Source: Ornithinibacillus bavariensis
GTDB taxonomy: Bacteria; Bacillota; Bacilli; Bacillales; Amphibacillaceae
Direction of reading: 5' to 3'
Length of the DNA: 64,000 bases
Assembly (NCBI RefSeq): GCF_018333235.1
Contig: NZ_BORP01000001.1
Span: 992,001-1,056,000, forward strand
Shown here: positions 25,974-35,919 of the stretch, piece after piece
How positions within the stretch are numbered: the stretch's first letter is position 1
Layout of the letters: the number at the start of each line of letters is the position of its first letter
Notes under the pieces: generated by a model
Told to the model about the DNA's origin: nothing
Database searches by the model: none
What the model saw: only the letters and a program-made list of their open reading frames with translations
Position numbers and translations under genes: made by a program

Positions 25974-28850
25974 TTAGCTCGACTTAATTTTTTCCTTTTT
26001 CTTAAGTTCTTCTGTTTGACGTTTAGCATCCCGCTCTAAAATAGGTTTTAAATAGTGACCAGTATAAGAAAGCTCCTCTTTAACTATTTTCTCCGGAGTT
26101 CCAGTAGCAATAATCTGTCCACCTCTTGCTCCACCTTCTGGACCTAAATCAATAATATAGTCCGCTGTCTTAATTACATCTAGATTATGCTCAATAATCA
26201 AGACAGAGTCACCATTTTCCACTAAACGATGTAAAACCTTAAGGAGACGACTTACATCATCCACATGAAGTCCTGTAGTCGGTTCATCTAAAATATAAAG
26301 AGTTTTCCCATTGGAGCGACGATGTAGCTCACTAGCAAGCTTGACACGTTGTGCTTCCCCACCAGATAGGGTGGTTGCTGGTTGTCCAAGCCTAATATAT
26401 CCCAAACCAACATCTACAATCGTTTGTAGCTTTCGTTTGATTTTTGGAAGGTTTGCAAAAAATTCTACCGCTTCCTCTATTGTCATTTCCAATACATCGG
26501 ATATACTCTTCCCTTTATATTTTACTTCCAATGTTTCACGGTTATAACGTTGTCCATGACAAACCTCGCAAGGTACATAAACATCTGGCAGGAAGTGCAT
26601 CTCAATTTTTATGATTCCATCACCTTTACAAGCTTCACAGCGGCCACCTTTGACATTGAAGCTAAAACGACCCTTCTTATAGCCTCTTACCTTTGCTTCA
26701 TTTGTTGATGCAAAGACGTCGCGAATGTCATCAAATACACCGGTATAGGTAGCTGGATTTGAACGTGGAGTACGTCCAATTGGTGATTGATCGATATTAA
26801 TAACCTTCTCCAAATATTCTAGACCTTTTATTTCCTTATGTTGTCCTGGCAAATGCTTACTACGGTTGAGCTCACGTGACAATGTCTTATAGACAATTTC
26901 ATTAACAAGTGAGCTTTTTCCAGAACCAGAAACTCCTGTCACAACAGTAAATAGACCAATTGGAATTTTTGCGGAAACATTTTTCAAATTGTTTTCCGAT
27001 GCGCCAATTACCTCAATATATCGTTTATCCGGTTTTCTCCTTTTGGCTGGTAATGGAATAAACTTTTGTCCAGATAGATATTGTCCTGTAAGGGAAGCCT
27101 TATTCTTCATTACTTCCTCTGGTGTTCCACTGGCAATTATTTGCCCACCGTGCTCACCAGCACCTGGTCCAATATCAATTAACCAATCTGCAGCCATCAT
27201 GGTATCTTCATCATGCTCAACGACGATTAACGAATTATCCAAATCTCGCATTTCCTTTAATGTATGGATTAAGCGATCATTATCCCGTTGGTGTAAACCG
27301 ATAGAAGGTTCATCAAGAACATAAAGTACCCCTGTTAAAGATGAACCGATCTGGGTTGCTAAACGAATGCGCTGTGCCTCTCCACCTGATAAGGAACCAG
27401 CTGCCCTTGATAATGTTAAGTAATCTAGACCAACATTGTTTAGGAATTCTAAGCGATTATTAATCTCCTTCAATAAAAGCCTTGCTATCTGTTTTTCCTT
27501 CTCGGTTAGGTCCAAGCTATGGAAAAAGTTCATGGCTTCGGTAATTGAAAACTCTGTTACATTACTAATATGAAGTCCATTGATTAATACTGCTAGTGCT
27601 TCTTCCTTCAAGCGATTTCCTTTACACGTTGGACAGTCTTTCTGCATCATATATTTTTCTAGACTTTCCCGAACATAATCTGATGAAGATTCCTTGTAAC
27701 GGCGTGCAATATTATTTAGTACACCCTCAAACTCTATCATGCTATTTCGGACATTGCCAAATTCACTTTCATAATAAAAATGAATTTTTTCCTTACCACT
27801 TCCATATAAAATCTTATCCATTTGCTCTTTCGGAATATCCTTCACTGGGATATCCATGTCAATTTTATAATGATCGCATACACTTTTTAATAGCTGTGGA
27901 TAATACTGTGAACTTATTGGTTCCCAAGCAGCAATAGCATGCTCATTTAAGGTCTTCGTCCAATCTGGAATAACAAGATCTAAATCGACAACTAAATTTG
28001 TACCTAAACCATCGCAACTAGGACAAGCGCCAAATGGACTATTGAAGGAGAATAATCTTGGCTCCAGATCACCAATGGAGAATCCACAAATAGGACAAGC
28101 GTGATTTTCACTAAAGACCAGTTCCTCTTCCCCCATTACGTCAACGATTATTTTTCCTTCACCAATATTCAATGCGGTTTCAATCGAATCACTTAATCTT
28201 GCCTCAATGTCAGGTTTTACTACCACACGGTCAATAACTACTTCAATGGAGTGTTTTTTATTTTTATCAAGCTTAATTTCTTCTGTAACCTCTCGCATTT
28301 CTTTATCCACGCGAATTCGGACATAGCCTTCCTTCTTAAGTTTCTCTATTACTTTCACATGCTCCCCCTTACGTCCAGAGATTACTGGTGCTAGGATTTG
28401 CATTTTTGTCCTTTCAGGGTATTCCGTAATTCGGTCTACCATCTGTTGAACTGTCTGGGAAGAGATTTCAATACCATGCTTTGGGCAGGTTGGGTGACCA
28501 ATTCTTGAATATAGTAATCTAAGATAATCATAAATTTCCGTAACGGTACCAACTGTGGAGCGGGGATTTCTGCTAGTTGTTTTCTGATCAATGGCAATGG
28601 CCGGTGATAGCCCTTCTATCGTATCGACATCTGGTTTATCCATTTGCCCCAAGAACTGGCGGGCATATGCAGATAAGGACTCGACATAACGCCTTTGTCC
28701 CTCGGCATAGATTGTATCGAAAGCTAATGATGATTTTCCCGATCCAGACAAACCAGTTATAACTACTAGTTTATTCTTTGGAATGGATACATTAATATTC
28801 TTTAAATTATGTGCTCTTGCACCTTTTACAGTAATCATTTTCTCAGCCAT
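25974..28850 (-). CDS. uvrA: excinuclease ABC subunit A
   Basis: 958 residues from ATG 28850 ([20 protein letters not shown]), eight bases behind the uvrB stop with the ribosome site inside the uvrB end. Two ABC ATPase halves: [20 protein letters not shown] with a later [14 protein letters not shown], and [14 protein letters not shown] with [16 protein letters not shown]. Zinc modules CPICGF, CPSCDG, CPTCKG and CEACKGDG...CEVCHG. It scans DNA with UvrB for bulky lesions in nucleotide-excision repair. Second gene of the LexA-controlled uvrBA operon. Confidence 0.98.
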   Translation of the reverse strand: MAEKMITVKGARAHNLKNINVSIPKNKLVVITGLSGSGKSSLAFDTIYAEGQRRYVESLSAYARQFLGQMDKPDVDTIEGLSPAIAIDQKTTSRNPRSTVGTVTEIYDYLRLLYSRIGHPTCPKHGIEISSQTVQQMVDRITEYPERTKMQILAPVISGRKGEHVKVIEKLKKEGYVRIRVDKEMREVTEEIKLDKNKKHSIEVVIDRVVVKPDIEARLSDSIETALNIGEGKIIVDVMGEEELVFSENHACPICGFSIGDLEPRLFSFNSPFGACPSCDGLGTNLVVDLDLVIPDWTKTLNEHAIAAWEPISSQYYPQLLKSVCDHYKIDMDIPVKDIPKEQMDKILYGSGKEKIHFYYESEFGNVRNSMIEFEGVLNNIARRYKESSSDYVRESLEKYMMQKDCPTCKGNRLKEEALAVLINGLHISNVTEFSITEAMNFFHSLDLTEKEKQIARLLLKEINNRLEFLNNVGLDYLTLSRAAGSLSGGEAQRIRLATQIGSSLTGVLYVLDEPSIGLHQRDNDRLIHTLKEMRDLDNSLIVVEHDEDTMMAADWLIDIGPGAGEHGGQIIASGTPEEVMKNKASLTGQYLSGQKFIPLPAKRRKPDKRYIEVIGASENNLKNVSAKIPIGLFTVVTGVSGSGKSSLVNEIVYKTLSRELNRSKHLPGQHKEIKGLEYLEKVINIDQSPIGRTPRSNPATYTGVFDDIRDVFASTNEAKVRGYKKGRFSFNVKGGRCEACKGDGIIKIEMHFLPDVYVPCEVCHGQRYNRETLEVKYKGKSISDVLEMTIEEAVEFFANLPKIKRKLQTIVDVGLGYIRLGQPATTLSGGEAQRVKLASELHRRSNGKTLYILDEPTTGLHVDDVSRLLKVLHRLVENGDSVLIIEHNLDVIKTADYIIDLGPEGGARGGQIIATGTPEKIVKEELSYTGHYLKPILERDAKRQTEELKKKEKIKSS

Positions 28851-28857
28851 ACATTGG

Positions 28858-30843
28858 TCATCCTTCCGCCTTAAGTTCAAACACGATATCACGAAGCTCA
28901 GCAGCTCTCTCGAAGTCAAGCGCTTTGGCAGCTTCTCGCATTTCTTTTTCCATGTTTTCGATTACGTTTTCCCGTTCTATTTTGGTTAATTTTGAATAGC
29001 TCTTTGTCTTGCTTTCCAATTCTGGTTGTTCCTCTGCCACTGATGTTGCTCGAATAACATCACGGACATCCTTCTTAATTGTTTTAGGAGTGATATGATG
29101 TTCCTCATTGTATGCCATTTGTTTTTCACGACGACGCTCTGTCTCTTCGATGGCACGTTGCATGGAATCGGTTATCTTATCTGCATACATAATTACCTGA
29201 CCGTTCTCATTACGTGCTGCACGTCCCATTGTCTGGATTAACGAACGTTCTGAACGAAGGAAACCTTCCTTGTCAGCATCCAATATAGCTACTAGAGATA
29301 CTTCAGGAATGTCTAAGCCTTCACGTAGTAGGTTAATTCCAACTAATACATCATATTTCCCTATCCGCAAATCACGAATAACTTCAATTCTTTCTAGCGT
29401 TTTAATTTCAGAATGTAAATATGCGACTTTAATCCCAATGTCCTTTAAATAGTCAGTTAAATCCTCTGACATCTTTTTCGTTAATGTCGTAATCAGTACA
29501 CGTTCATTTCGCTCTGTCCGCTTATTTATTTCTCCAATCAAATCATCAATCTGTCCTTCGATTGGTCGCACCTCGACCTTTGGATCTAATAATCCAGTAG
29601 GACGTATAATTTGCTCTGTCATGACTGGTGTATGTTCCAATTCGTATGGTCCAGGAGTTGCCGAAACAAATATGATTTGCTGAACCTTTGATTCAAACTC
29701 CTCAAACTTTAAAGGTCTATTATCTAAAGCAGATGGTAAGCGGAACCCATGATCCACTAAAACCTGTTTTCTAGCTTGGTCACCATTATACATTCCACGT
29801 ATCTGTGGTAACGTAACATGGGACTCATCTATTACGACGAGAAAGTCTTTTGGAAAGTAATCCAATAGTGTATAAGGTGTTGCACCAGCTTCTCTTAGGG
29901 TTAGATGTCTAGAGTAATTTTCAATTCCTGAACAAAATCCCATCTCACGCATCATTTCCAAATCGTAATTTGTACGTTGTTCTAAGCGCTGTGCTTCTAA
30001 TAATTTATTTTGACTACGTAGTTCCTTTAATCGCTCTTCTAGTTCTTTTTCAATATTAGCGATAGCTAGCTTCAACTTCGCTTCACGAGTAACGAAGTGA
30101 GATGCCGGAAAAATTGCCACATGGTCACGGTCACCGATAATTTCCCCTGTTAATGCATCAACTTCTCGTATTCGATCTATCTCATCTCCAAAAAATTCAA
30201 CGCGAATACAATGCTCTTCATGAGAAGCTGGGATAATTTCAACAGAGTCTCCACGTACACGAAATGTTCCACGTTGAAAGTCAATATCATTCCGTGCATA
30301 TTGAATATCAACTAATTCTCGCAGAAGCTGATTTCGGTCCTTCTCCATTCCCATTCGAAGCGATAATACCTGGCTTCTATATTCCTCAGGAGAACCTAAT
30401 CCATATATACAGGATACGCTTGCCACAATCAATACATCATTTCGTTCAAAGAGCGAAGACGTTGCAGAGTGACGAAGCTTATCAATCTCATCATTTATAC
30501 TTGCATCTTTTTCAATAAACGTATCTGTAGAAGGAACGTATGCTTCTGGTTGATAATAATCATAGTAGCTGACAAAATACTCTACCGCATTGTTTGGAAA
30601 AAACTCTTTAAATTCACTATATAATTGTCCAGCTAGTGTCTTATTATGGGCAATAACTAATGTAGGTCTATTTATTTCTTTTACCACATTGGAGACAGTA
30701 AATGTCTTACCTGTTCCAGTCGCCCCTAATAATGTTTGATGACGTTGTCCAGCTAATATCCGTTCTACCAACTCATCAATTGCTCGCGGTTGATCCCCAC
30801 GTGGTTCATATTTTGAAACTAATTCAAACTTGTTATTCTCCAT
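28858..30843 (-). CDS. uvrB: excinuclease ABC subunit B
   Basis: 661 residues. Helicase motif [17 protein letters not shown], the damage-probing beta-hairpin [20 protein letters not shown], motif [19 protein letters not shown], motif [14 protein letters not shown], and the C-terminal UVR domain [20 protein letters not shown] that binds UvrC. Loads onto lesions with UvrA and then recruits UvrC. Start ATG 30843; a LexA-type box lies 67 bases upstream. First gene of uvrBA. Confidence 0.98.
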   Translation of the reverse strand: MENNKFELVSKYEPRGDQPRAIDELVERILAGQRHQTLLGATGTGKTFTVSNVVKEINRPTLVIAHNKTLAGQLYSEFKEFFPNNAVEYFVSYYDYYQPEAYVPSTDTFIEKDASINDEIDKLRHSATSSLFERNDVLIVASVSCIYGLGSPEEYRSQVLSLRMGMEKDRNQLLRELVDIQYARNDIDFQRGTFRVRGDSVEIIPASHEEHCIRVEFFGDEIDRIREVDALTGEIIGDRDHVAIFPASHFVTREAKLKLAIANIEKELEERLKELRSQNKLLEAQRLEQRTNYDLEMMREMGFCSGIENYSRHLTLREAGATPYTLLDYFPKDFLVVIDESHVTLPQIRGMYNGDQARKQVLVDHGFRLPSALDNRPLKFEEFESKVQQIIFVSATPGPYELEHTPVMTEQIIRPTGLLDPKVEVRPIEGQIDDLIGEINKRTERNERVLITTLTKKMSEDLTDYLKDIGIKVAYLHSEIKTLERIEVIRDLRIGKYDVLVGINLLREGLDIPEVSLVAILDADKEGFLRSERSLIQTMGRAARNENGQVIMYADKITDSMQRAIEETERRREKQMAYNEEHHITPKTIKKDVRDVIRATSVAEEQPELESKTKSYSKLTKIERENVIENMEKEMREAAKALDFERAAELRDIVFELKAEG

Positions 30844-30909
30844 ACCTTCGCCTCCGTTCCTAAATCTTTTATTAGTTTATCACAGAATAAATCTATTTTA
30901 ACATAAATA

Positions 30910-30923
30910 CGAACTAACATTCG
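30910..30923 (-). promoter_or_regulatory. LexA (DinR) box upstream of uvrB
   Basis: CGAAC-TAAC-ATTCG against CGAACNNNNGTTCG, one mismatch. It overlaps the spacer of a weak promoter whose -10 would be TAAAAT at 30896-30901 (minus strand). This fits SOS control of uvrBA. Confidence 0.75.
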
Positions 30924-30970
30924 ATTATTTTGCATTATATTCTTACTATTATTTTATCCAATCTTTTAAA

Positions 30971-31003
30971 CACAAAAACAACTGCCAATACGGTTAGCAG
31001 TTG
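30971..31003 (-). terminator. Rho-independent terminator of the YkoN-like gene
   Basis: Minus-strand CAACTGCTAA-ccgta-TTGGCAGTTG followed by TTTTTGTG. Confidence 0.8.
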
Positions 31004-31012
31004 AAATCTTGA

Positions 31013-32119
31013 CTACAGGCAAATTTCCTGCAATATTTCTGGTAAAGATTTTTTATCTAGATGACGATGAAAAACATTTACAGCTTCCTCATACAACGTT
31101 TTTGCTTCCTTATTTTGAAAGAAATCTTTAATATGTGATTCGACATTTCCTAATCCTATATCAATTGGATAGATTACTCCTAATTCTTTTAATTCAAGCT
31201 CATTCACCTTTTCCTGGCCTGGTAGCGCGGAGCAAGTGAAAATAGGTTTACGCTTCATCAAACACTCACTAACTGTCACCCCACCTGGCTTTGTAACAAC
31301 GGCATCTACTTGATCATAAATTCCATTCATTTTTTCTTTATTTTCGATATAATTTATTGGGGTAATCAAAGGATCATTTTTTTGCTGTAATCTTTGATAC
31401 AGTTTCTCATTTTTCCCACATAGAACGATATAGTGAATCGTTGGTTTCGTAGGAATTAGCTTCTCAATTGCACCCATTCCAAGACTTCCTCCTGTTATCA
31501 GAACAGTTAACCGTTTATTCCTTGAAAGACATTGGCTTGTTTTCTTAAAAATAGGATGGATAGGAATACCAGTAACGTAAATAGTTGATTCATCAACACC
31601 TAGTTCTAGTAAAAAATTCTTCATCCTTATAGAGGGTACTAAGTGATAATCAATCCCTGATATTCCCCAAACACGGTTAACAAAGAAATCGGTATATACA
31701 TTTACAGTAGTCGCTTGCAGTTGATTTTTTTGCTTTAAGACACTTGCTAGATTGGAGGGGAGGGAATGGGTGCAAAAAAGAATTCTAGGCTGATTTTTTT
31801 CCATTAACCTCTTAAAAAATGAAGTAAACAATACTTCATAGACTAATTGTCTTGAACGGTTCGTTTGGTTGTTAACTGCAAGATACTGATACAATTTATC
31901 ATAAGCTTTTGGCATTATCTTAATCCAGCTTATATAAGCTGTAGAAACAAGTCTCTCTATTGGTCCGTAACTATAAGAGAGTATATCTACCTTTTCACAA
32001 TTCAGCGTTTGAAAGGTATTTTGTAATTCCTTCATGACAGCATCTGCCACATGATGGTGACCAGTAGGAAGCTTTAGAAATGGTAGGAATAGAGCATTTT
32101 CTTTTTGCCTAATTTCCAT
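31013..32119 (-). CDS. MGDG synthase-family glycosyltransferase (YkoN-like)
   Basis: 368 residues from ATG 32119 (MEIRQKENALFLPFLKLPTG) after GAAGGGATTG. GT28-type transferase of the plant MGDG-synthase/UgtP family: LPFLKLPTGHHHVADAVM near the N-terminus (acceptor side), ILFCTHSLPSNLASVLKQK, LITGGSLGMGAIEKL and the donor-site VDAVVTKPGGVTVSECLMKRKP. Members move glucose or galactose from a nucleotide sugar onto diacylglycerol or a related lipid at the inner membrane face. Divergent from the phosphoesterase gene at 32195, with 75 bases between the starts. With that gene and the one at 33027 it matches the uncharacterised B. subtilis ykoN-ykoP-ykoQ group. Confidence 0.85.
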   Translation of the reverse strand: MEIRQKENALFLPFLKLPTGHHHVADAVMKELQNTFQTLNCEKVDILSYSYGPIERLVSTAYISWIKIMPKAYDKLYQYLAVNNQTNRSRQLVYEVLFTSFFKRLMEKNQPRILFCTHSLPSNLASVLKQKNQLQATTVNVYTDFFVNRVWGISGIDYHLVPSIRMKNFLLELGVDESTIYVTGIPIHPIFKKTSQCLSRNKRLTVLITGGSLGMGAIEKLIPTKPTIHYIVLCGKNEKLYQRLQQKNDPLITPINYIENKEKMNGIYDQVDAVVTKPGGVTVSECLMKRKPIFTCSALPGQEKVNELELKELGVIYPIDIGLGNVESHIKDFFQNKEAKTLYEEAVNVFHRHLDKKSLPEILQEICL

Positions 32120-32194
32120 ATTTTCAATCCCTTCAATTACCAATGCCACAAAGAACTTTAACATGTTATAATCCTTCTCGAAGGAGGATTACCA

Positions 32195-33016
32195 ATGATA
32201 TATATTATTTCTTTGCTAATATTGCTATTTATACTTTTGAGTATTTTCTTATATAAAGCTAATCAGAATACAAAGGACATAAAGCTCAATAAAATCCAAT
32301 TATCTACCAAGCATTCATCCAACCATTCTTATCTATCTATCCTACATTTATCCGATTTGCATTTAGAGAATATCTCTATAACTGCTAATGAACTGGCAGA
32401 AAAACTTCAGTATGAAAAACCTGACATCATTGCATTAACAGGTGATTTTCTCGATCGAAAACGTTCCATACCTAAGCTCGAGGCTTATTTAAAGGTCCTA
32501 CAACAAATAAAGCCAAAACACGGTATTTATGCTGTTCTCGGTAACCATGACTATGTACTAAATCAATACAATTTACAGAAGCTTATTCAATGCTTAACTC
32601 GATATGGCTGTCATGTGATGCAAAATTCGAGTTTAACGATTGAAATCAATAAACAGCTCATTAATATTATTGGAGTAGATGATTACAGTACTAATCGTAG
32701 TGACCTAAAAAAGTCTTATCAAAGTATCCAAGAAGGTATAAACCTTGTTTTAACCCATGACCCAAATTTAGTATTAGAAATGGATAACTATCCGTTTGAT
32801 TATTTGTTAGCAGGTCATTTCCACGGAGGTCAAATTCGGTATCCAAAGGCCTATCATCTTGCTAAAATGGGTAAGCTGCCTCGCCTTAACATGATTAAAG
32901 GCATGCAGATGCATAATGATTCCCCATTTTACATTAGTGAAGGATTGGGCCAAACAGGAATTAATATTCGAGTTGGTAGCCGTCCAGAAATCACCTTTCA
33001 TGAAATTGCAATTTAG
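32195..33016 (+). CDS. membrane-anchored metallophosphoesterase (YkoQ/YkuE-like)
   Basis: 273 residues, ATG 32195 after GAAGGAGGATTACC. One N-terminal membrane segment (residues 1-20), then a calcineurin-type phosphoesterase: ILHLSDLHLEN (metal Asp, His), IIALTGDFLDRK (Asp), AVLGNHDY (Asn, His), NLVLTHDPN and LLAGHFHGGQI (His-x-His). It probably cleaves a phosphodiester or pyrophosphate at the membrane; UDP-diacylglucosamine pyrophosphatase-like or lipid-phosphate substrates are possible. Between the YkoN- and YkoP-like genes. Confidence 0.88.
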   Translation: MIYIISLLILLFILLSIFLYKANQNTKDIKLNKIQLSTKHSSNHSYLSILHLSDLHLENISITANELAEKLQYEKPDIIALTGDFLDRKRSIPKLEAYLKVLQQIKPKHGIYAVLGNHDYVLNQYNLQKLIQCLTRYGCHVMQNSSLTIEINKQLINIIGVDDYSTNRSDLKKSYQSIQEGINLVLTHDPNLVLEMDNYPFDYLLAGHFHGGQIRYPKAYHLAKMGKLPRLNMIKGMQMHNDSPFYISEGLGQTGINIRVGSRPEITFHEIAI

Positions 33017-33026
33017 TCCCTCTTTT

Positions 33027-33566
33027 TCATAATCCATATCTACTGATTAGCTCATCCTTTGACATAAATAAATAGACTGGCTCTTGATGAAGGGATGAGC
33101 TAGCAAGATAATTTATCGGTGAAAATGTTAGTCTTTTATAATTGCGATACAATGCGTTTGAAATGTTTACATTATCAAAACCGAGCCTTGCTGAACCCTT
33201 GTGTAAAGTGGTAATTCCAATGATGCCTTTAATTTCATTTGCTCGTTGATGATTATTTACGTACTCCGCGAGCATGGGAAGTGCTTTTTTCACCATGTGA
33301 TAAATATACACAGCTCTTTTCGTATCACTAGTAACCGCATAAAGTTCATTCATTATTTTGACGTTATGTAGATGAATCTTAATCAATAGGTCATCTTTAT
33401 AAATAACTGTGCCATCCTGTAGAATTGTACTTCTCCCTTTGTATTTTGTTAACCGCACGCGAAACAAGGTGCGTCTCTGTTCTTCATCCATAACATATCT
33501 TAGTCTTGTTAATGAATAATAAACAGGATCTAATACACGCCAAACCCCTAATAAATAGCTTTTCAT
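33027..33566 (-). CDS. YkoP-like protein
   Basis: 179 residues, start ATG 33566 after GGAAGGATAATCGT. Opening pattern LLGVWRVLDPVYYSLTRLRY, then FRVRLTKYKGRSTILQDGT, DDLLIKIHLHNVKIMNEL and a final YRNYKRLTFSPINYLASSSL. This matches my recollection of the B. subtilis YkoP domain. No enzyme motif and no clear membrane span. Convergent with the phosphoesterase gene (10 bases between stops). Its regular company with a glycolipid transferase and a phosphoesterase suggests a shared envelope-lipid task (inference). Confidence 0.75.
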   Translation of the reverse strand: MKSYLLGVWRVLDPVYYSLTRLRYVMDEEQRRTLFRVRLTKYKGRSTILQDGTVIYKDDLLIKIHLHNVKIMNELYAVTSDTKRAVYIYHMVKKALPMLAEYVNNHQRANEIKGIIGITTLHKGSARLGFDNVNISNALYRNYKRLTFSPINYLASSSLHQEPVYLFMSKDELISRYGL

Positions 33567-33711
33567 TCATACGATTATCCTTCCTGTAAAAATTTACATA
33601 TTTAGTTTGTGTGAAAAACAATAAATTATGACTAGAGGAGTACACAATTTAAAATCTTATCTATCCTTAAGCTTAATAAGTTTTATAGGAAGGAAAGCTA
33701 TATTTCACTTT

Positions 33712-33752
33712 ACTAAAAAATCCGTATCACAATGAATGTGGAACGGATTTTA
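33712..33752 (-). terminator. Rho-independent terminator of minJ
   Basis: Minus-strand AAATCCGT ... ACGGATTT with an inner CCACA/TGTG pairing, then TTTTAG. It sits just beyond the minJ stop. Confidence 0.75.
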
Positions 33753-33762
33753 AGAATACTAC

Positions 33763-34938
33763 CTACTTATTAAGTTTTCGATAAGGTTCTCCAGCAAAAA
33801 TCAGCCCTAATTCATGATGATCGCCTTCATACATAGCACTTTGAACAAAGCGAATTTCTCCATCCAAATCAAATAGCTCCATTTTGAAAAATGAACCAGT
33901 TTGCTGTAAAGCTTCGTAGAGCTCTTCTTCACTTTGAATTTTTATACCATTCACTTTCGATATTGTTTCACCTATCAATATGTTTAATCGGTCTGCTGGT
34001 GAGCCTGGAATAATTCCAAGGACCCTTAAACCATCATTCGTATGGTTGAAAAAGGGACTTTTCTGAAGATCCTTCACACGTTCTCGATAATTAATCCATT
34101 CTCTTCCTACAATAGCTACCATAATTGAAACGCTGGATAACGCTGGGATAAAGATACTGCCTACTGCAATTCCGAAGACAACCATTGCTAAGCCCAGCAT
34201 AGACATGGATAACTTTTGTGCAACCTTATGTGGGAGCCCACCTCTTATACCATGCTCTATTCCAAGTAAGAATGGAAAAAGAATTAGAGCATAATGTTCA
34301 TCTCCGAATGAAAGATATGGCCAGTAGGAGGCAAATGGTTCAATGAGTCCGGTTGGAACTAATAAAAATACGGGTATTATAGCTGTTTTCTTGATAAAAT
34401 GCTTACCAACCCAGCCTCCACGCTTTCCCTTTACAAGTGTTGGAAACGTACCATTTCGTTTAACCCTATTGATAAAATGGGCCTCTACAAATAAGAATAA
34501 CCCTCCTAAAATAGCCAGTCCGATAAAATTAACCTCTCCATCCATCTGTAAGAAACGAAAATACTCTGGATAACTAGATATAATAAGTAAAACAACATAG
34601 GTTATCCCTATCGTATAACTTGGGGAAAGGAATGAAAATCGAAAAGATAGGCTAAGTAATATCATTACTACACTCAATATGAGAATCGTTTCATATGTAA
34701 AAACCATACCAAAACCGACAATAAGAATGGAGTATACAATCCCTATTAAAATTGAGAAACTCCATGTATCCTTCCATTCAAAAAGTATATCAAATACCTT
34801 CGTACCAAAGTACTTTCGCTCTTCTTTAATACGCTTTATCCCCGACAAAATTATAAAAATAATTGCCCAATAGAATAGTGGATTTACAAATAATTTACCA
34901 ATCCCTTTTCCTATTTCTATTAACCACTCCTGTAACAT
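33763..34938 (-). CDS. minJ: division-site topological determinant MinJ
   Basis: 391 residues, ATG 34938 after GGAAGGTGATTAGC. Seven or so membrane segments in the first 270 residues, then a cytoplasm- or membrane-near PDZ domain (LRVLGIIPGSPADRLNILIGETISKVNGIKIQSEEELYEAL in outline: GSPADR and the later NG). In B. subtilis MinJ links DivIVA to MinD and keeps division away from poles. Gene position beside ctpB is conserved. In B. subtilis swrA lies between the two; here a tandem-repeat array takes that place. Confidence 0.88.
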   Translation of the reverse strand: MLQEWLIEIGKGIGKLFVNPLFYWAIIFIILSGIKRIKEERKYFGTKVFDILFEWKDTWSFSILIGIVYSILIVGFGMVFTYETILILSVVMILLSLSFRFSFLSPSYTIGITYVVLLIISSYPEYFRFLQMDGEVNFIGLAILGGLFLFVEAHFINRVKRNGTFPTLVKGKRGGWVGKHFIKKTAIIPVFLLVPTGLIEPFASYWPYLSFGDEHYALILFPFLLGIEHGIRGGLPHKVAQKLSMSMLGLAMVVFGIAVGSIFIPALSSVSIMVAIVGREWINYRERVKDLQKSPFFNHTNDGLRVLGIIPGSPADRLNILIGETISKVNGIKIQSEEELYEALQQTGSFFKMELFDLDGEIRFVQSAMYEGDHHELGLIFAGEPYRKLNK

Positions 34939-35190
34939 AGCTAATCACCTTCCGATGTACATACCTAAACCTAATTATAACCCTATATATTCTCCATTTG
35001 TCGAATTTTTTCCTGCTTTTTTGGAAAAGATTTCGTAAAAGATACTTGTTTGTATAAAGAATCGTTAAAAAATGAGTTGCCAGCGAGGTTTTTTTCTTTT
35101 GGATTTTCATTTATGATTACAATTTAAGTTTGTAAGTGATATATTGGTTTAAAACTGATTTTAGGCTATTGATATTGTTCGTGGGGCTTA
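34939..35190. other. gap between minJ and the repeat array
   Basis: About 250 bases of AT-rich DNA. The minus-strand frame here (stop within minJ) has no ribosome site. It should hold the minJ promoter, but I could not fix one. Confidence 0.4.
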
Positions 35191-35828
35191 TTTTGGGGAG
35201 GTAAAACAGCTTTTGATTACCGTTTTCGCCAGTAGCACATGTTTTGGGGAGCTAATACGAGCTTTTGATTACCGTTTTTGCTAGCGGCACAGGTTTTCGG
35301 GTGCTAATACAGATTTTGGTTACCATTTTTGCTTGCAGCTCATGTTTTCGGGTGGCAAAACAGCTTTTGGTTACCATTTTTTATTGCGGCACATGTTTTC
35401 GGGTGGAAAAACAGCTTTTGGTTACCGTTTTTGCCAGTGGCACAGGTTATCGGGAGCCAATACCAGCTTTTGGTTACCACTTTTGCCAGTAACACATGTT
35501 TTCGGGTGCTAAAACAGATTTTGCCTACCGTTTTTGCCAGTAATACACGTTTTCGGGAGCTAATACAGATTTTGGTTACCATTTTTGCTTGCAACTCATG
35601 TTTTCGGGTGGCAAAACAGCTTTTGGTTACCATTTTTTATTGCGGCACATGTTTTCGGGTGGCAAAACAGCGTTTGGTTACCGTTTCGCCAGTGGCACAG
35701 GTTTTCGGGAGCCAATACCAGCTTTTGGTTACCACTTTTGTCAGTAACACATGTTTTCCGGCTGTAAAACAGCTTTTGATTACCGTTTTTGCTAGCGGCG
35801 CAGGTTTTCGGGAAGCAATACTACCTAG
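35191..35828. repeat. 51-bp tandem repeat array with 5-unit higher-order period
   Basis: Twelve full units of 50-52 bases and one partial. Unit starts: 35191, 35242, 35294, 35345, 35396, 35447, 35499, 35550, 35601, 35652, 35702, 35754, 35805. The unit core is TTTTCGGG...AA.ACAG..TTTTGGTTACC.TTTTTGCC.G..CACA.G. Units 4 and 9 (35345-35395, 35601-35651) are identical, and units 3-6 match 8-11 one for one, a repeat period of 256 bases, so a five-unit block was duplicated. The array is richer in G/C than its flanks. Open frames across it on both strands follow from a unit length divisible by three and carry no starts with ribosome sites; no protein is claimed. Confidence 0.93.
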
Positions 35829-35873
35829 TCTATTGATTTTACTCTCGAACTTAGTTATCAGGTGACTTAGTTT

Positions 35874-35908
35874 AAAAAAAAGAGACTGACCCTCTGGGTC
35901 AATCTCTT
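35874..35908 (-). terminator. Rho-independent terminator of ctpB
   Basis: Minus-strand AAGAGATTGACCC-aga-GGGTCAGTCTCTT (one G-U) followed by TTTTTTT. Confidence 0.9.
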
Positions 35909-35919
35909 GTCAATAAGCA

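Noticed and set aside
35191-35828. CRISPR array
   Set aside because: Units are contiguous and diverged along their whole length; there is no constant repeat alternating with unique spacers and no cas gene.
35265-35865. Open frames across the tandem repeats on both strands
   Set aside because: The 51-base unit keeps three frames open by arithmetic; no ribosome sites, and Trp/Cys/Phe-rich products look unnatural.
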